In this document: piece by piece, positions 60,814 to 64,000 of the stretch
Layout of the letters: each line of letters opens with the position of its first letter
Position numbering within the stretch: the stretch's first letter is position 1
Assembly: GCF_001039355.2 (NCBI RefSeq)
Contig: NW_019775968.1
Location: 517,973 to 581,972, forward strand
Length of the DNA stretch: 64,000 nt
Source of the DNA: Lingula anatina
Lineage: Eukaryota; Brachiopoda; Lingulata; Lingulida; Lingulidae
Reading direction: 5' to 3'
Position numbers and translations under genes: made by a program
The notes under the pieces: model-generated
What the model was told of the DNA's origin: nothing
Seen by the model: the letters and a program-made list of their open reading frames with translations, nothing else
The model's database searches: none

Positions 60814-61860
60814 ACAACATTGGTCAAAAAGGTTGTCCCACTTCCAGTATCATGTGCTTTGATTTACAAATGATCACATCACAGGTGCATTGTGCATTTG
60901 TTACAAAAATTGATATTCATTCCAGATACCATAAAACATGATTAGTGGTACAGAAAATACAACCTAGCGGTGAAGACATCAATATTTAATATCATTTATT
61001 CACAATGATTACACGTACCCCCTAAAATCCGATGTTTCACTGTCTGTGATTTTCATAGAGGTAAAGAAATGTCCATTTAATTGAAAAGCCACCACCAAAT
61101 GTCACCGAATTTACACACATTTAGCATTAGGGTGTGCTCGTTAAAGGCTCTGTGCCTAATAGCGTTTGTGTCTACCGCGTACTGTAATTACGTTGCCTGC
61201 CTTCAACAAGGGTAACAATTCTGTTTTGTGGGATATTGTCCTATTTTTCCTAAAGAGCTTGGGGGAGTTGGGTTCCTTTGCATTGGACACTCCCATTCAT
61301 GCCACAGATTCTTAGTAGGGTTAATAAAATGCCTCAAAGATGGTTGCTCCATCCTCTGACCATTGTTTTTTTTTTGCAACAAATCACTCATCGGCGAGAA
61401 CCGTGTTAAGTGCATTTCCACGATAACGCCTGCGGTATCCCTGAGGTCACATCTTGAAAATGGAGTGGGGCATTTGTTGATAATGTTGTCGATTGCCCCA
61501 ATAACTTTTTTTTCGGAATAAACAATGTACTAAAACCAAGGGCTTGGAATGCTGTTCATACGTGCACAGCCCCCACACCTCAGGCGATATTATCCTGCAC
61601 ACACCTTCTAAAAACCATTCTGCAACATGTTTACGGGCCCTAATTTGACCATCAACGGCATACAAAAAATACCTAGATTCTTCAGCAAAACTAACTTGTT
61701 CCTAGTGATGATTGACCAAGTTCTTGTAGTTCTGGGGTCGCTGAACCTAACATTCCTCTGATATCTCATTCCATCTGCAGGAGGGGGAATTCGGGGTTGA
61801 TCCAGGCTTCATCATGACAGCACACTTGCAAACATTCCCGTCTGGTGAGTGATTAGTTGT
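60814..61860 (-). mobile_element. second Tc1-type copy, truncated
   Basis: The left end ACAACATTGGTCAAAAAGGTTGTCCCAC matches the element at 18169 closely. On the minus strand, pieces of transposase read HHDNA.GVI, RMEQPSLRHFINPTKNLWHEWE (61203-61421) and VDGQIRARKHVAEW (61447-61665), in more than one frame. No matching right terminal repeat was found, so this copy is 3'- or 5'-truncated depending on orientation. Better preserved in the PIxNLWHE region than the first copy. Confidence 0.75.
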
Positions 61861-63593
61861 AGAAACCCAATGTTCAGAGACTGGAGAAACCATCTTTGAG
61901 TCCTCATAATAAAACTACTAAATAATAACTTTTTTGAAATTCCAGAAGAACAGCTGTTTCTATAGGCAAAATGGACCAAGAGGTCTATTTCTGATAGGAA
62001 ATTTGAGAAATGAGTATCATTTAGGTCGGTAAATCCACCATCATTGGAAACGCAGCCAGAGCGTGTGTAACTATGCACATGTATATACCTGTACTGAACA
62101 GGGTTGCGGATCCTAGACATAACTCACAATTTTTTTTATAACAATCATTTAGACTGCTAAAAAGAGTTTCATCATCGACAATTAAAGGCCCGACAGCCTG
62201 AAATATGCCTTTTGTTGTTATGTTTTTATGGTTAAAAAATCTATTACTCTTATGTAAGCACTTCCATTGTTACATTTCAAATTGAGTTTGGTAACCTTGT
62301 CTGCTGATAGTTCATTGTAAAGCTTTACGGAAGAGCCAGAATCTCAGTCAGTCAAAATGAGGTGTGATATAAAATCTCTCAAGTTTTGCTGGATATGAAT
62401 GAAGAACAGCATTAAAATGACCTCAAACAACCAAAAGGTGAATATATTTAAATTATTAAATACAAGATGGATGATCGATCATTGTTCTACATGTATGAGG
62501 CCGGGGAAGAAATCACTAGAATAAAATGTGACCAGCAATGTAATTGCCAAGGAAGTATCCAATGTCTGTCCAACAACATCCTTCCTCTCTTTGAGTAGAA
62601 CAGTACTAACAAAATATTGTTAGATGAAAAAAACAAATCAGAACAAAGTTATATCATCCATCCATCCATACTTTAAAAACATTCACGTTTTGGTTGTTTG
62701 AAGCTAGAATAATTGATTCTTCCGTATAATTCCATCCAACAGATGTTGAGAGATCTTATCTCTTCTCATTTTAACCGACCAAAATGATTGAGGTGTTCAT
62801 TGTCTCCATAACTGAAGATTCTGGATCTTCGGTCTAGATTGACAGTAAACTGTCAGCCTACATCGTATCTGAATTCATTCTGAAATGTACCTGTCGCAGT
62901 ACTTACATCAGGAATGGATTCTGCAAGCCCTAAGATATAGATAAACTGCGAGGCGCTGAGATTTACGGAAACTAGAGTAAATATTTTGCAAGTACCCTGA
63001 GTGTCAGGGAACTATAAAGCTAGCTGGCTCACTATACTTTTCCAACTTTTCGCTTTACAGTGGTGTTGCTGATGTGGGTAACAAATGAAATCAAGATCGA
63101 GCAATACCGATATCTAGAACCTAGGTTTTATTTCGCGTAAAACACCGAGTACTTAACCCAGTTTGAAGCACGGTTTATTAACCCTGACGCTTTGAATGAC
63201 CATTTACACTAATTAGGGGGGTCCTACCAAATCGTGCAGATCCCGTGAACGTTGGAGAAAGTGCTTTTATTGAACAGAACAACAAGCACAGTAACTTCCG
63301 GTTTTGTTTACTTTTATAATACATATATTCGGTTTTATGGCCGCGAAATATTCCTCTGGGATTGCGGGTGGCAGAAATATTTCCAATTTTCTGATAGCCC
63401 ATGTAAAAATATTCACTGGGCAGTAGAAGTGCCTCATGACCGATGTTGCATTATGCAAATACCTCAAAGGGATAATTTATTTCTTTGGAAGATCATCTTT
63501 CACATGCCACTTCCAAAGGCCGATTTTAAAGGCGATCAATAGTCAGAGAAGAGGGCATCAAATCTCGATCATGTCATCATTTCTACAGCACAC
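61861..63593. other. non-coding, nothing recognised
   Basis: Short open frames only; no splice-bounded exon with protein-like composition. Confidence 0.4.
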
Positions 63594-63654
63594 TCTACAA
63601 ACATTTTGGGTAATACTGAGAGAGTCTCCCAATATTACCCAAAATGTTTGTAGA
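63594..63654. repeat. 22-bp perfect hairpin with 17-base loop
   Basis: Left arm TCTACAAACATTTTGGGTAATA (63594-63615, written to 20 as TCTACAAACATTTTGGGTAA plus TA) and its exact reverse complement at 63633-63654. The perfect pairing and size are those of a small foldback or a very recent inverted duplication; a microRNA precursor is less likely. Confidence 0.85.
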
Positions 63655-64000
63655 TACCGGAATTTATGTGGAATGAAGAAAATTTAACGATCACATCACT
63701 AAGGTGACCTGCTGCATACAGCTTTTTGACATTACAAGTAGTTTGGAAGAAATCCTATCAAAAAGTAATAATAAATAAAATAATATATATCTGGACTAGT
63801 AACCATTGCAGCAATCTCTGTTTATTTTTATTTCTAAATGTACAGTATGTATTAAAACATGAATAAATGTTCAATTTTTCTTTTATGTTGTTTGTTTTTT
63901 CTTGCATGATTATTGAAGCTTGTAACATGATGATTCTGAGCAGCCCACAAATTATGCCATCACAACGGAACACCATTTTGAATAGTGGTTTTTATTGAAG

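Noticed and set aside
1..64000. CRISPR array, bacterial operons, rRNA or complete tRNA genes
   Set aside because: None seen; the sequence is eukaryotic and the only tRNA-like block (53528-53595) fails in the acceptor and anticodon stems.

Overview
This is an animal (eukaryotic) genomic window. Genes are split by GT-AG introns with conserved phases, DNA is AT-rich, microsatellites and decayed DNA transposons are common, and there are no operons. The proteins point to a bilaterian invertebrate: receptor proteins with an Ig domain, cytokine-receptor fibronectin III domains and a box1-like tail; a D8C (uromodulin/GP2-type) secreted protein; a DUF1647-type glycosyltransferase-like protein; and a peptide-type GPCR. 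A mollusc or other lophotrochozoan is my best guess, helped by a foldback carrying an AGGGATAATAACTCTT-like motif. A cephalochordate, hemichordate or echinoderm is not excluded.

Layout. 1-13.4 kb (+): two tandem paralogous class I cytokine-receptor-like genes. The first is missing its 5' exons (outside the window) and carries an apparent 1-base frameshift in its cytoplasmic exon. The second is complete from signal peptide to a long cytoplasmic tail, then cut by a one-base gap at 13421. 13.9-16.2 kb (+): a compact gene with a TATA box encoding a 160-residue secreted D8C-only protein. 16.6-20.1 kb (-): a two-exon DUF1647-like type II membrane protein, followed by a broken copy of its own C-terminus; its intron holds a Tc1-type element with very long inverted arms. 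20.1-23.7 kb: palindromes, a four-copy tandem repeat, a small foldback and microsatellites. 23.7-27.3 kb (-): a four-exon gene for a 235-residue protein that I do not recognise. 32.3-32.6 kb (+): a small predicted membrane-anchored protein. 35.5-36.5 kb (-): the TM3-to-C-terminus exon of a class A GPCR. 37-64 kb: no convincing host gene; it is built from a PIF/Harbinger derivative with TTA target-site duplications, several MITE/foldback families, Tc1 relics, and two large direct duplications.

Assembly. Single-base gaps at 1234, 13421, 20079, 44682 and 54580, and a 257-base gap at 37964-38220, mark contig joins. Three of the single-base joins (1234, 44682, 54580) are flanked by near-identical direct copies (211 bp, 1401 bp and about 4.4 kb), which is what unmerged haplotypes look like. 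In the largest, the two copies differ by a 1.9-kb insertion made of transposable elements. Distances and order across these joins should be treated with caution.

Functional links: the two receptors share exon borders, phases and a membrane-proximal proline motif and so arose by tandem duplication; they would signal through JAK-type kinases if the family assignment holds. The other genes show no sign of working together.
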